NCBI GenBank assembly: GCA_030692685.1
Contig: JAUXZO010000095.1
Location: forward strand, 1 to 50,091
DNA length: 50,091 nt
Origin: Acidovorax sp.
GTDB taxonomy: Bacteria > Pseudomonadota > Gammaproteobacteria > Burkholderiales > Burkholderiaceae_C
Direction of reading: 5' to 3'
Within the stretch, counting starts at the first letter, position 1. The number at the start of each line of letters is the position of its first letter. The notes under the pieces are model-generated. The model did no database searches. It had not been told where the DNA came from and worked only from the letters and a program-made list of their open reading frames with translations. The position numbers and the translations under genes are program-made. Shown here piece by piece: positions 1 through 9,835 of this stretch.

Positions 1-270
1 TCCCTCGCCGCTGTGGCTGCTTTCGCTTCTTTTGGCGCACAGGCTGACGAAGCCGATGGCTCGCAATTCGCTCTGAAGTTTGATACCAACCGCACCCGTG
101 CTGAAGTGGCTGCAGAAGCCGCCACCGTGGCACAAACCCGCTCCATCGAGCCAGCAGGTTCGCGCGTGGCGACTTACTCGTCTACCGCTGACCGCGCTGC
201 TGTGCGTGCACAAGCTGCTGAAGCGCTGCGCACGGGTCAGATCCCTTCGGGCGAATTCAGCGCCATGTAA
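1..270 (+). CDS. DUF4148 family small exported protein, 3' part
   Basis: The reading frame is open from the first base, so the true start lies outside the window. The visible part begins in a hydrophobic Ala-rich stretch ending FASFGAQADEA, which looks like the end of a signal peptide with cleavage after AQA. The rest is a short hydrophilic protein with repeated Ala-Glu-Ala segments ending in TGQIPSGEFSAM. That layout matches the DUF4148 family, small periplasmic proteins of unknown function common in Burkholderiales. A hairpin with a T-run follows. No function can be given. Confidence 0.7.
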   Translation, partial: SLAAVAAFASFGAQADEADGSQFALKFDTNRTRAEVAAEAATVAQTRSIEPAGSRVATYSSTADRAAVRAQAAEALRTGQIPSGEFSAM

Positions 271-321
271 TTTCCAGGGGCTGCATGCAAACGCATGCAA
301 CCCGTTGTGAAGTGCAAATGC

Positions 322-359
322 AAAAGGCTGGAGCTCCTCACGGAGCCCCACCCTTTTTT
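322..359. terminator. Rho-independent, probably bidirectional terminator
   Basis: AAAAGGCTGGAGCTCC pairs with GGAGCCCCACCCTTTT with two mismatches and a short loop. A T-run follows on the + strand and an A-run precedes it, so it can work for the DUF4148 gene and for the convergent scoAB genes. Confidence 0.8.
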
Positions 360-389
360 GTTGCGCCGAAGATCGGTTGGCTGAGCGGC

Positions 390-1028
390 TTACTGGATCA
401 GCGTGACGCCTGTCTTGGCCTGGAGGGTTTCGAAAGTGACACCGGGGGCCAGTTCCACCACCTTCAGGCCTTCAGGGGTTACGTCCATCACGGCCAGGTC
501 GGTGATGATCCGGTCCACCACGGCCACACCGGTCAGGGGTAGCGTGCACTGGGGCAAGATCTTCATGTCTTCGGTGCCGTCCTTCTTGCGGGCCACGTGC
601 TCCATGAGCACGATCACGCGTTTGACGCCTGCAACCAAATCCATTGCGCCGCCCATGCCCTTGACCATCTTGCCGGGAATCATCCAGTTGGCCAGGTCAC
701 CCTTTTCGCTCACTTGCATGGCGCCCAGGATGGACAGGTTGATCTTGCCGCCACGGATCATGGCAAACGATTGATCGCTGCCGAAGATGGACGAACCCTT
801 GATCGTGGTGACCGTCTGCTTACCGGCGTTGATCAGGTCGGCATCCACCTTGTCGTCGGTGGGGAACGGGCCAATGCCCAACATGCCGTTTTCGGACTGC
901 AGCCACACTTCCTTGTCGCCCGTGAAATTGGCTACCAGCGTGGGGATTCCGATGCCCAGGTTCACATAAAAACCGTCTTCGAGTTCTTGCGCCGCGCGTG
1001 CGGCCATCTGGTCTTGGGTCCAGGGCAT
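390..1028 (-). CDS. scoB: 3-oxoacid CoA-transferase subunit B
   Basis: The 212-residue product is the beta subunit of a family I CoA transferase. It moves CoA between succinyl-CoA (or acetyl-CoA) and a 3-oxoacid such as acetoacetate through a glutamyl-CoA thioester. The catalytic motif SENG is at residues 45-48 (Glu46), after the [10 protein letters not shown] segment. Length and the GIGPFP and GGAMDLV segments are typical of ScoB/AtoA. It begins one base after the stop of the upstream subunit A gene, so the two are co-transcribed and probably translationally coupled. The exact 3-oxoacid (acetoacetate or 3-oxoadipate) cannot be settled from sequence; a PcaC-like gene nearby keeps 3-oxoadipate (PcaJ) possible. 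Confidence 0.92.
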   Translation of the reverse strand: MPWTQDQMAARAAQELEDGFYVNLGIGIPTLVANFTGDKEVWLQSENGMLGIGPFPTDDKVDADLINAGKQTVTTIKGSSIFGSDQSFAMIRGGKINLSILGAMQVSEKGDLANWMIPGKMVKGMGGAMDLVAGVKRVIVLMEHVARKKDGTEDMKILPQCTLPLTGVAVVDRIITDLAVMDVTPEGLKVVELAPGVTFETLQAKTGVTLIQ

Positions 1029-1029
1029 C

Positions 1030-1845
1030 TCAGGCTCCTTCTTTCTTGCTGACGGGCACGGTCGGAATCACAGGCGTTTCGCTGGTGGCAGCGGCGTGGG
1101 CAATTACGGCCTGTGCCTCGGCCTTGGCGGCGGCGACGTCCACGGGGGCGGCCGTCACGGTGCGCTTTTCGATGCGCTTTTCAGGGTTGGCGTTGAGCAC
1201 AATGCGGTGCACATAGATGCCAGGCAAGTGAATGTCGTCCGGTGCGAGTTCACCCACTTCCACAATGCGCTCCACCTCCACGATGCAGACCTTGCCAGCG
1301 GTCGCAGCAGCGGGGTTGAAATTGCGTGCTGTGAGGTTAAAGCGCAGGTTGCCCGATTTGTCCGCAACGTCGGCCTTGACCAAGGACACCTCGGGCACCA
1401 GCGCGTGTTCCATCACATAGGTTTCGCCGTCAAACTCGCGCAGCTCTTTGCCATCGGCCACGATGGTGCCCACGCCGGTCTTGGTGAAAAACGCCGGGAT
1501 ACCCGCGCCGCCTGCGCGCAGCTTCTCGGCCAGCGTGCCCTGGGGGGTGAACTCCAGCTCCAGCTCACCGGCCAGGTATTGGCGCTCGAACTCCTTGTTC
1601 TCGCCCACATACGACGAAATCATCTTTTTGATCTGGCGCGTTTCCAGCAATTTGCCCAGACCAAAGCCGTCAACACCGGCGTTGTTGGAGATCACGGTGA
1701 GGTCTTTGACGCCTGTGTCGCGCAGTGCGTCGATCAGCGCTTCGGGAATGCCACACAAACCGAAACCACCCACGGCCATGAGCTGTCCGTCTGCAACTAC
1801 GCCCTTGAGGGCCTCGGCTGCGGAGGGGAATAACTTGTTCACCAC
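1030..1845 (-). CDS. scoA: 3-oxoacid CoA-transferase subunit A
   Basis: The 271-residue alpha subunit forms the heteromeric CoA transferase with the next gene. The N-terminal GGFGLCGIP segment (about residues 26-34) and [12 protein letters not shown] are typical of ScoA/AtoD. It is longer than the usual 230 or so residues: the last 40 are an Ala/Val/Pro-rich tail ending PVSKKEGA that looks disordered and is not part of the core fold. It starts 73 bp from the divergent PAS-LuxR regulator and shares its promoter region, including the GATAC-TAC-GTATC inverted repeat. Confidence 0.9.
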   Translation of the reverse strand: MVNKLFPSAAEALKGVVADGQLMAVGGFGLCGIPEALIDALRDTGVKDLTVISNNAGVDGFGLGKLLETRQIKKMISSYVGENKEFERQYLAGELELEFTPQGTLAEKLRAGGAGIPAFFTKTGVGTIVADGKELREFDGETYVMEHALVPEVSLVKADVADKSGNLRFNLTARNFNPAAATAGKVCIVEVERIVEVGELAPDDIHLPGIYVHRIVLNANPEKRIEKRTVTAAPVDVAAAKAEAQAVIAHAAATSETPVIPTVPVSKKEGA

Positions 1846-1873
1846 GATCTCCTTGTGAATTTGGATGCGCTAC

Positions 1874-1898
1874 GATACTACGTATCTGAATAAGTAGT
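1874..1898. promoter_or_regulatory. Inverted repeats in the scoA / PAS-LuxR divergent promoter
   Basis: GATAC-TAC-GTATC (1874-1886) is a perfect inverted repeat. ACTAC at 1877-1881 also pairs with GTAGT at 1894-1898. The position, in the 73-bp divergent gap, suggests an operator for the adjacent LuxR-type regulator. This is inference. Confidence 0.45.
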
Positions 1899-1918
1899 TT
1901 TCCGTAAAGACTTGCACT

Positions 1919-2464
1919 ATGGACGTTGATTACCGACTTGCTTTCGACATGGCCCCTGTGGGCCTGGTGCTGTCACGCAACCGAGCCATGGTCGATTGCA
2001 ACCGCCATGTCTGCGAGATGTTCGGCGCCTCGCGAGAAGTGCTCATCGGCCAGTCGTTCCAGATACTTTATCCGAGCGCTGACGAGTACGAACGCCTGGG
2101 CGCGCACATGGAGCCCATCCTGAACGCCAAAGGCCACTACGCCGACAACCGGATCATGAAGCGCGCCAACGGCGAGGTCTTCTGGTGCCACGTTTCGGGC
2201 CGCGCACTCAACCGCGAAGCGCCGCACGAATCGGGCATCTGGAGCTTTGAAGACCTGAGTGCCCAACGCCCCGTAAAAGCCGAATTGACAGGCCGCGAAC
2301 GCGAAGTGGCCGCGCGCCTGCTGGAGGGGCTGACCTCCAAGGAGATCGGCCGCACTCTGGAGATCAGCCACCGCACGGTGGAGATTTACCGAGCACGGCT
2401 TATGCGCAAGTACAACGCGTCCACAGCCGCAGACTTGGTGCACAAACTGCTCGCGGGGGGTTAA
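1919..2464 (+). CDS. PAS domain LuxR-type transcriptional regulator
   Basis: The 181-residue protein has an N-terminal PAS domain (about residues 5-112, with MAPVGLVLSRNRAMVDCN and a PAC-like NGEVFW segment). A LuxR-type helix-turn-helix follows from about 122 (LTGREREVAARLLEGLTSKEIG... HRTVEIYRARLMRKY). There is no receiver domain, so the PAS domain probably senses a ligand or redox state directly. It is divergent from scoAB and is the obvious candidate to control that operon. PAS-LuxR proteins of this size are common in Comamonadaceae next to acyl-CoA or short-chain acid genes. The ligand is unknown. Confidence 0.85.
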   Translation: MDVDYRLAFDMAPVGLVLSRNRAMVDCNRHVCEMFGASREVLIGQSFQILYPSADEYERLGAHMEPILNAKGHYADNRIMKRANGEVFWCHVSGRALNREAPHESGIWSFEDLSAQRPVKAELTGREREVAARLLEGLTSKEIGRTLEISHRTVEIYRARLMRKYNASTAADLVHKLLAGG

Positions 2465-2465
2465 G

Positions 2466-2545
2466 CCTCCCCTGAGCCGCTTCGCGTCTCCCCCTTGGGA
2501 CACCGCCACCAGTGGCCTCGCAAAGCCAGCTCCACGGTGGCCCTG
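2466..2545 (-). repeat. Comamonadaceae-type GC-rich intergenic repeat, copy A
   Basis: It contains CCCCTGAGCCGCTTCGCG, resembling CCCCTGAGTCGCCTGCGG near 26816. Its distal part (GCCACCGTGGAGCTGGCTTT on the minus strand) is nearly matched by 6716-6770. It is a dispersed intergenic repeat with no coding content. The rest of the gap to 2614 shows nothing recognisable. Confidence 0.55.
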
Positions 2546-2614
2546 GCCTCGACCGCGCGAGTTTCACGCGCCGCGGGCTCATTCCGATGCACTGCATCGA
2601 GAAGCTTTTCCCAG

Positions 2615-3010
2615 TCAGCCTTTTTTAGGTCCGTCAATCACCTCGGCAGCGGTGCGAAAAGCCTCCACCGCCGTGGGCAGGCCGCAGTAGATGCTGGCGT
2701 GCAGCAACACTTCTTGAATTTCTTGTGCGGTAGCACCGTTGTTGAGCGCGCCGCGCACATGGCCTTTTAGCTCGTGCTGCTTGCCCAAGGCAGTGAGAAA
2801 AGCCACGGTGATCAGGCTGCGCGTCTTCATGTCGAGGCCCGGACGCTGCCACACGTCGCCCCACGCATTGCGTGTGATGAACTCCTGAATGGGCTGCGTG
2901 AACTGCGTGGCATTGCCAAAGGCATTGGCCACAAAGTCCTCACCCATGACCTGCTTGCGCGTGGCCAGGCCTTTGTCGAAATCTTTGTTGGATGGGGGTT
3001 GTTGCGTCAT
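2615..3010 (-). CDS. Carboxymuconolactone decarboxylase (PcaC-like)
   Basis: The ATG at 3010 has a GGAG about 9 bases upstream and gives 131 residues, the usual PcaC length; the longer open frame upstream has no family similarity. The small all-helical protein belongs to the carboxymuconolactone decarboxylase family. It has RSLITVAFLTALGKQHELKGH in the middle and HASIYCGLPTAVEAF near the C-terminus, both typical of PcaC-type enzymes that decarboxylate 4-carboxymuconolactone in the protocatechuate branch of the beta-ketoadipate pathway. No other pca genes are adjacent, so a different substrate is possible. Confidence 0.8.
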   Translation of the reverse strand: MTQQPPSNKDFDKGLATRKQVMGEDFVANAFGNATQFTQPIQEFITRNAWGDVWQRPGLDMKTRSLITVAFLTALGKQHELKGHVRGALNNGATAQEIQEVLLHASIYCGLPTAVEAFRTAAEVIDGPKKG

Positions 3011-3125
3011 GCGGGGCTCTCCGGTTCGGTTGGGGCCGCCATGGTAGCCGCCACGCGCATGCACAAAGCAGAACGCCACCGGCGATGCCCTGTAACAGGC
3101 AAAGTCGGTGGCGTTGTCAGATCGC

Positions 3126-5446
<2,321 letters not shown>

Positions 5447-5570
5447 ACGCCTGCGGTGATACAAAACACCGGCACCCCGAGCGCTACCAATCCCTCTTGG
5501 CGCCCCGCGGGCCGCAGCAACCAGCAGCATCCGTGATACTGGCGAAGACCCAAAACCAAAGGAGACCCAC

Positions 5571-6143
5571 GTGAACCGCTACCCTTTTCCCGACCTGAAC
5601 ACCCTGCCCGAGGACATCCGCGCACGCATTGTGGAAGTGCAGGAGAAGGCGGGCTTCATTCCCAACGTGTTCCTGGCGTTTGCGCGCCGCCCGGCCGAGT
5701 GGCGGGCATTCTTTGCGTACCACGACGCTTTGATGGTCAAGGAAGAAGGCAGCCTGACCAAAGGCGAGCGCGAGATGATCGTCACCACCACCAGCGCCGC
5801 CAACCAGTGCCTGTACTGCGTGGTGGCGCATGGCGCCATCCTGCGCATCTACGAAAAGAAGCCTTTCGTGGCCGACCAGGTGGCCGTGAACCACCGCAAG
5901 GCCGACATCAGCCCGCGCCAGCGCGCCATGCTCGACTTTGCGATGAAGGTCTGCCTTGGCGCACACGAGATCGAGGACGCCGACTTTGTGGCACTGCACG
6001 CCCATGGCTTTGACGACGAGGACATCTGGGACATCGCCGCCATCACCGCGTTCTTTGGCCTCAGCAACCGCATGGCCAGCTTTGCGGGCATGCAGCCCAA
6101 CCCCGAGTTTTATCTGATGGGGCGAGTGCCCAAGCAGAAATAG
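5571..6143 (+). CDS. AhpD-like peroxidase-related protein
   Basis: The gene has a GTG start with AAAGGAG upstream and gives 190 residues. The centre carries the alkylhydroperoxidase AhpD core signature NQCLYCVVAHG, with Cys80-x2-Cys83-x3-His87, the dithiol and histidine used for peroxide or disulfide chemistry. The C-terminal FFGLSNRMASFAGMQPNPEFY segment is typical of the longer peroxidase-related (PA2844-type) subfamily. It is divergent from katG, which supports a role in oxidative stress. Its physiological substrate and partner are unknown. Confidence 0.82.
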   Translation: MNRYPFPDLNTLPEDIRARIVEVQEKAGFIPNVFLAFARRPAEWRAFFAYHDALMVKEEGSLTKGEREMIVTTTSAANQCLYCVVAHGAILRIYEKKPFVADQVAVNHRKADISPRQRAMLDFAMKVCLGAHEIEDADFVALHAHGFDDEDIWDIAAITAFFGLSNRMASFAGMQPNPEFYLMGRVPKQK

Positions 6144-6166
6144 ATCTTGTGCCGCACTTACTATCT

Positions 6167-6215
6167 ATTTGATAGCTACCAGCGCTTATTAAATAAGCGC
6201 TAGAGCCCCATTTCA
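6167..6215. repeat. Dispersed AGCGCTTA hairpin repeat, copy 1
   Basis: TTTGATAGCTACC leads into a perfect hairpin AGCGCTTAT-TAA-ATAAGCGCT (6181-6201) and then AGAGCCCCATTT. Related copies lie at 21559-21620, 47148-47210 and 49541-49597. It sits between two convergent genes, where it may act as a bidirectional terminator. Confidence 0.75.
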
Positions 6216-6224
6216 TTCAAAATA

Positions 6225-6650
6225 TCAGTCTGCAGTGACCAGCGCCCGCATCCAGTCGGGCAAAGGCGCTGCCTTCTGCTGCGGGAAGTCCACCCAGATG
6301 GTGGTGGCACCACCTGCCGCGCAGACCACACCCGGCTGGTCCACCCGCTCCATCGTGGCCCAGGTCTCGAACGTGGTGCGGCCCGGGTCGCTGACGTAGA
6401 GCTTGAGCAGCACATCGGCCGGGTATTCAAGCTGCTTGTAGAAGTTGCAAAACGCATTGACGATGACGGGCCCCTGCCCGCGCGGGTCGGGGTTGCAGCC
6501 CACGGACACCATCCATTCGATGCGCGCTGTTTCCAGGTATCTGAAATACACCGTGTTGTTGACATGGCCCATGGCGTCCATGTCACCCCAGCGCACGGGA
6601 AAGCGCATTTCAAAGACCCGTTTTTTGACTTCAGGAATTTCTATCTTCAT
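6225..6650 (-). CDS. Acyl-CoA thioesterase, hotdog fold
   Basis: The 141-residue single hotdog-domain protein resembles the 4-hydroxybenzoyl-CoA thioesterase/YbgC family. The N-terminal signature WGDMDAMGHVNN (21-32) contains the catalytic Asp position and the HVNN motif, followed by YFRYLETAR. Such enzymes hydrolyse acyl-CoA or aroyl-CoA to free acid and CoA in the cytoplasm. It is followed at a distance on the same strand side by a short-chain dehydrogenase, and ETF-QO lies beyond, fitting an acyl-CoA metabolism neighbourhood. The substrate is not predictable. Confidence 0.85.
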   Translation of the reverse strand: MKIEIPEVKKRVFEMRFPVRWGDMDAMGHVNNTVYFRYLETARIEWMVSVGCNPDPRGQGPVIVNAFCNFYKQLEYPADVLLKLYVSDPGRTTFETWATMERVDQPGVVCAAGGATTIWVDFPQQKAAPLPDWMRALVTAD

Positions 6651-6715
6651 CGTTGACTCGGTTATCGCGTTATAGCGTTACCACGGTCTAAGCAACTGGC
6701 GCGCCCAAAGCCAGT

Positions 6716-6770
6716 GCCACCGTGGAACTGGCTTTGCAAAGTCTCCAGTGGCGTCCTCCTCCGGGGCTGA
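6716..6770 (+). repeat. Degenerate copy of the intergenic repeat at 2466-2545
   Basis: GCCACCGTGGAACTGGCTTT and the following CCAGTGGCG match the reverse complement of the 2500-2545 segment with a few changes. A short CTGAGATGCCTCGGCTCAG hairpin follows. The 218-bp gap 6651-6868 holds nothing else recognisable. Confidence 0.5.
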
Positions 6771-6868
6771 GATGCCTCGGCTCAGAGCCTGCGTCCGCAG
6801 GCTTGGAAGGCATCGAAGAGCTGCCGCCTCAGGCGGGAGCACCGAGCGGTTTGCGACTCAGGGGTGTC

Positions 6869-7651
6869 CTACACCGCAAAGCCGTCATCGGCCGCAATCA
6901 CCGCGCCATTGATGAAATGGCTCTGGTCACTGGCCAGCATGATCAGCAGCGCATCCAGGTCCTGCGGCTGGCCCACACGTTTGCGGGGCAGCATGTCGAT
7001 GAGCTTCTTGCCCTGCTCGGTGCCCCAATGGTGGTGGTTGATCTCGGTGTCGATGTAACCGGGGCAGATCGCGTTCACGTTGATGCCGAACTTGCCCCAT
7101 TCCATGGCCATGGCCTTGGTCATCTGCACCACGGCGGCCTTGCTCATGCAGTAGGCACCGATCTGCGGCAGCACTTTAAGGCCCGCCATGGACGCGATGT
7201 TGATGATGCGCCCGCCCGTAAAGCTGCCCGGCGCTGCACCGCGCGAGCGGGCCAGCATGCGCTTGCCCACCTCTTGCGCCACAAAAAAGGCGCCCTTCAC
7301 ATTGGTGTCGAAGATGAGGTCGTAGTCTTCGGGCGTCACGTCCTGGATGCGCTGCGTGGTGCTCACGCCCGAGTTGTTGACGAGGATGTCAATCGATCCC
7401 ATTTCGGTCTCGGCGTGTGCGACGGCGGACTTGATGGAAGCGTGGTCGGTCACATCCAGTTCAATCACATGGGCGTCACCGCCCTCGCCTTCGATGCGCG
7501 CACGCAGCTCTTTGAGCTTTTCGACCCGGCGGCTGGCCAGCACCACACCGGCGCCAGCGCGGGCCAGCGTGCGGGCAAACTGGGCGCCCAGGCCGCTGGA
7601 GGCGCCGGTGACAAAAGCCACGCGGCCGGACAAATCGATGCTGTATGTCAT
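6869..7651 (-). CDS. SDR family oxidoreductase
   Basis: The 260-residue classical short-chain dehydrogenase has the NAD(P) motif TGASSGLG at 15-22, NNSG at 92-95 (usual NNAG) and the catalytic triad Ser154, Tyr167, Lys171 (YCMSK). Asp and acidic residues after beta-2 are replaced by SRR (40-42), which favours NADP(H). The C-terminus FINGAVIAADDGFAV is typical. Likely substrates are 3-hydroxyacyl-CoA or similar alcohols, given the adjacent thioesterase and ETF-QO. A GAACGGTCGTTC palindrome 28 bp upstream of the start suggests repression by a TetR-family protein not present in the window. Confidence 0.88.
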   Translation of the reverse strand: MTYSIDLSGRVAFVTGASSGLGAQFARTLARAGAGVVLASRRVEKLKELRARIEGEGGDAHVIELDVTDHASIKSAVAHAETEMGSIDILVNNSGVSTTQRIQDVTPEDYDLIFDTNVKGAFFVAQEVGKRMLARSRGAAPGSFTGGRIINIASMAGLKVLPQIGAYCMSKAAVVQMTKAMAMEWGKFGINVNAICPGYIDTEINHHHWGTEQGKKLIDMLPRKRVGQPQDLDALLIMLASDQSHFINGAVIAADDGFAV

Positions 7652-7678
7652 TTAGAGTCTCCCTACTGGATCAAAATA

Positions 7679-7690
7679 GAACGGTCGTTC
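7679..7690. promoter_or_regulatory. GAACG-GT-CGTTC palindrome upstream of the SDR gene
   Basis: This 12-bp palindrome resembles operators of TetR-type regulators of acyl-CoA genes (PsrA/FadR-like GAACG...CGTTC sites). It lies just upstream of the 7651 start. The assignment is by pattern only. Confidence 0.4.
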
Positions 7691-7730
7691 GATTGTCGCG
7701 CGCCCGTGAATACAATCAGTCCCTTGTCTA

Positions 7731-8001
7731 AGAACCTGTTCAATGTCTTTTTGGAGATCGCATTGGAGTGCAATCGGGATGAGTGGATGCTTCGGATGCG
7801 CTGCATGGGCTGGTGCCCATGCAAGCAGCCGAGGCGTCTAATCACCCGATTTCACTCCAACCCTTCGGGCAAGTGCCTTGCCGGGCGGTCTGCGGCGTTG
7901 CGGCGCTTGCCGATAGCACGGGCTATCGGCTGCGCACCGCGCCTAGCATCCCATCCCGGCAAAGCACTTGTGCGACTCCAAAAAGACATTGAACAGGTTC
8001 T
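7731..8001. mobile_element. MITE-like element with perfect 26-bp terminal inverted repeats
   Basis: Positions 7731-7756 (starting AGAACCTGTTCAATG) are the exact reverse complement of 7976-8001. Inside are two further long imperfect hairpins. The first has arms 7763-7778 and 7845-7860 (15 of 16 matching), with GCATGGGC-TGGT-GCCCATGC at its tip. The second has arms around 7869-7885 and 7954-7969, with GCCGATAGC-ACGG-GCTATCGGC at its tip. No plausible gene is present. The ends are flanked by CTAA/CTAG, compatible with a YTAR-type target as used by IS5-group transposases. It fills most of the 410-bp gap 7652-8061. Confidence 0.75.
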
Positions 8002-8061
8002 AGCACGGCTGTGTGCCCCGCTTTGGTCCAATAGCCATTATCAAACCCCAACGAGAAGCCC

Positions 8062-9762
8062 ATGACAAACGAAGAAATCATCGCCCAGTATGGCCCCCGT
8101 GAATCGATGGAATACGACGTGGTGGTCGTGGGCGGTGGCCCCGGCGGCCTGGCCACTGCGATTCGCCTGAAGCAGCTGGCCACTGAAAAGGGCCAGGATG
8201 TCTCGGTCGTCGTGCTCGAAAAAGGCTCCGAGCCGGGCGCCCACATCCTGTCGGGCGCCATCATGGACCCCAAGGCGCTGAGCGAGCTGATTCCAGACTG
8301 GAAAAAACGCGGCGCGCCCCTGAACCAGCCTGTCACGGACGACGCGTACATCTTCCTGTCGGAAAAATCCGGCGCGCGCGTGCCCAACATGTTCCTGCCA
8401 CCGTTTGCGCAAAACCACGGCAACTACATCATCAGCCTGGGTAACCTGACCAAGTGGCTGGGCGAACAGGCCGAAGCCCTGGGCGTGGAAATCTTCCCCG
8501 GCTTTACTGCTGCTGAAGTGCTCTACAACGACGATGGTTCGGTCAAGGGCGTGGCCACCGGTAATCTGGGTATCGGCAAGGATGGCGAACCTACCGAAAA
8601 CTTCCAGCTGGGCATGGAACTGCTGGGCAAATACACCGTGTTTGCCGAAGGTGCCCGCGGGCACCTGGGTAAGCAGCTGATTGCCCGCTACCAGCTCGAC
8701 AAAGACCGCGACCCCCAGAGTTTTGGCCTGGGCGTGAAAGAGCTGTGGGAGATTGACCCCAAGCGCCACCAGCCCGGCTTTGTGATGCACACCGCTGGCT
8801 GGCCCATGGAAAACGACACCTACGGCGGCGCCTTCCTGTACCACCTGGAAGACAACAAGGTTGCCGTCGGTTTTGTCACCGGCCTGGGTTACCAAAACCC
8901 TTATCTCAGCCCGTTTGAAGAATTCCAGCGCTGGAAGACGCACCCGAACGTCCGCTACTACTTCGAAAACGAAAAAGGCGAGGTCACGGCCAAGCGCCTG
9001 TCGTACGGCGCCCGCGCCATCAATGCCAGCGGCATCAACGCGCTGCCCAAAACCGTGTTCCCCGGTGGCGCGCTGGTGGGCTGCAACGCCGGTTATCTGA
9101 ACGTGGGCCGCATCAAGGGCAGCCACGCCGCCATCAAGACCGGCATGCTGGCCGCCGAAGCTGCCTACGACGCCATCGTGGCGGGCCGCCAGCACGACGA
9201 ACTGACCGCTTACCCCAAGGCTTTTGAGGCGAGCTGGCTGTACACCGAACTGAACAAGGACCGCAACTTCAAGAACTGGTTCAAGTACGGGCTGACCACC
9301 GCCACGTTGATGAACGGCATCGAGCAGTTTGTGCTGCGCGGCCACATCCCCTGGACGCTGCACCGCGACAAGCCCGACCACGCGTACCTGAAGCCTGCGG
9401 CCCAGTGCAAGCCCATCGTGTACCCCAAGCCCGATGGCAAGTTGACCTTTGACCGCCTGAGCAGCGTGTTCATCAGCAACACCAACCACGAAGAAAACCA
9501 GCCGTCGCACCTGACGCTCAAGGACGCGAGCGTGCCCGTCAACATCAACCTGGCCAAATATGCAGGCCCCGAGGCGCGCTACTGCCCGGCGGGTGTGTAC
9601 GAGTTCGTACCCGACACCACCAAGGGTGGCGATGCGCAGCGCCTGCAAATCAATGCGCAGAACTGTGTGCACTGCAAGACCTGCGACATCAAGGACCCCA
9701 CGCAAAACATTGTGTGGGTGACGCCGGAAGGCGGCGGCGGACCGAACTACGCAGGGATGTAA
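8062..9762 (+). CDS. Electron transfer flavoprotein-ubiquinone oxidoreductase
   Basis: The 566-residue ETF-QO takes electrons from ETF (reduced by acyl-CoA and other dehydrogenases) and passes them to ubiquinone at the membrane. The N-terminal FAD motif GGGPGG is at 24-29, followed by LEKGSEPGAHILSGAIMDP, typical of the family. The C-terminal 4Fe-4S cluster ligands are Cys508 (YCPAGVYE) and Cys535, Cys538, Cys541 (CVHCKTC). It is full length. The nearby MITE-like element lies directly upstream and may carry or disturb its promoter. A strong terminator follows. Confidence 0.96.
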   Translation: MTNEEIIAQYGPRESMEYDVVVVGGGPGGLATAIRLKQLATEKGQDVSVVVLEKGSEPGAHILSGAIMDPKALSELIPDWKKRGAPLNQPVTDDAYIFLSEKSGARVPNMFLPPFAQNHGNYIISLGNLTKWLGEQAEALGVEIFPGFTAAEVLYNDDGSVKGVATGNLGIGKDGEPTENFQLGMELLGKYTVFAEGARGHLGKQLIARYQLDKDRDPQSFGLGVKELWEIDPKRHQPGFVMHTAGWPMENDTYGGAFLYHLEDNKVAVGFVTGLGYQNPYLSPFEEFQRWKTHPNVRYYFENEKGEVTAKRLSYGARAINASGINALPKTVFPGGALVGCNAGYLNVGRIKGSHAAIKTGMLAAEAAYDAIVAGRQHDELTAYPKAFEASWLYTELNKDRNFKNWFKYGLTTATLMNGIEQFVLRGHIPWTLHRDKPDHAYLKPAAQCKPIVYPKPDGKLTFDRLSSVFISNTNHEENQPSHLTLKDASVPVNINLAKYAGPEARYCPAGVYEFVPDTTKGGDAQRLQINAQNCVHCKTCDIKDPTQNIVWVTPEGGGGPNYAGM

Positions 9763-9795
9763 TAGCTCCTGCATTCATAGCGCATAGCGCTTTAT

Positions 9796-9818
9796 AGGCC
9801 TGCGCTGCAGGCCTTTTT
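9796..9818 (+). terminator. Rho-independent terminator after ETF-QO
   Basis: AGGCCTGC-GCT-GCAGGCCT is a perfect 8-bp stem followed by TTTTC. It separates ETF-QO from the convergent chemoreceptor gene. Confidence 0.9.
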
Positions 9819-9835
9819 CATTGATTTTCTTGGTT

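Noticed and set aside
7663..7845. 60-residue ORF within the MITE-like element
   Set aside because: It is produced by the inverted-repeat sequence, has no ribosome site and no similarity to transposases.
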